Assembly: GCA_934597175.1 (NCBI GenBank)
Contig: CAKTQR010000050.1
Location: forward strand, 1 to 5,269
Reading direction: 5' to 3'
Length of the DNA: 5,269 nt
Source of the DNA: an uncultured Oscillospiraceae bacterium
GTDB taxonomy: Bacteria > Bacillota > Clostridia > Oscillospirales > Oscillospiraceae
The notes beneath the pieces were generated by a model, which saw only the letters and a list, made by a program, of their open reading frames with translations, made no database searches and was not told where the DNA came from. This document shows, in pieces, positions 5,143 through 5,269 of this stretch. Position 1 is the stretch's first letter. Each line of letters begins with the position of its first letter. Both the position numbers and the translations under genes were made by a program.

Positions 5143-5269
5143 GCATGTCTAAGATAGCCAAGAGCCCGTTTAAAAACAAACGAAACAGGCCGAAACCCAA
5201 TACGCAGCAGGGGGAGTGTGAGGGGGTAACGAAGTGTCGGTGCGGTAGTGAATGACATGCCGGGGGCAT

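Noticed and set aside
5072..5269. Leftward open frame at the right edge
   Set aside because: It crosses the permease terminator and overlaps the permease 3' end. Its composition is unconvincing and no family is recognised.

Overview
The window reads as an ordinary stretch of chromosome from a Gram-positive anaerobe of the class Clostridia. The signs are strong GGAGG-type ribosome binding sites, a short Firmicutes-type glucose-6-phosphate isomerase, a DacF-like penicillin-binding protein with an SAN second motif, and an AI-2E-family permease. Coding regions are moderately GC-rich and the spacers AT-rich. Genus cannot be fixed; a gut Oscillospirales-type bacterium is a guess from the gene mix.

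Layout. Positions 1-111 hold the last 36 codons of an unidentified rightward gene. It converges on a leftward small P-loop NTPase gene (167-580) across a perfect 13-bp hairpin that can serve as a bidirectional terminator. Next come pgi (719-1990, leftward) with its own sigma-A-type promoter, and dacF (2121-3266, leftward). A 568-bp non-coding divergent region follows, then an AI-2E-family membrane protein gene (3835-5109, rightward) ending in a textbook terminator. The final ~125 bp contain no supportable gene.

The most interesting object is non-coding. Between dacF and the permease gene lies a 277-bp block (3318-3594) bounded by imperfect inverted repeats (24 of 27 positions match, counting the flanking TA) and flanked by TA on both sides. 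This is the hallmark of a MITE, a small non-autonomous transposon of the IS630/Tc1-mariner type. Its interior is almost entirely two further long imperfect hairpins that abut the terminal repeats, so the whole block can fold into a three-way junction. A good candidate leftward promoter (3631-3660) lies beyond its far end, so the block would be transcribed as part of a leader of about 358 nt upstream of dacF.

The genes are household functions: sugar-phosphate isomerisation (pgi), peptidoglycan trimming (dacF) and a membrane permease. Each of the three better-resolved genes seems to be its own transcription unit. I see no defence system, CRISPR array, tRNA, rRNA or complete insertion sequence. 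Two start codons follow from ribosome-binding-site placement: the P-loop gene should start at its second ATG (580) and the permease at a TTG (3835).
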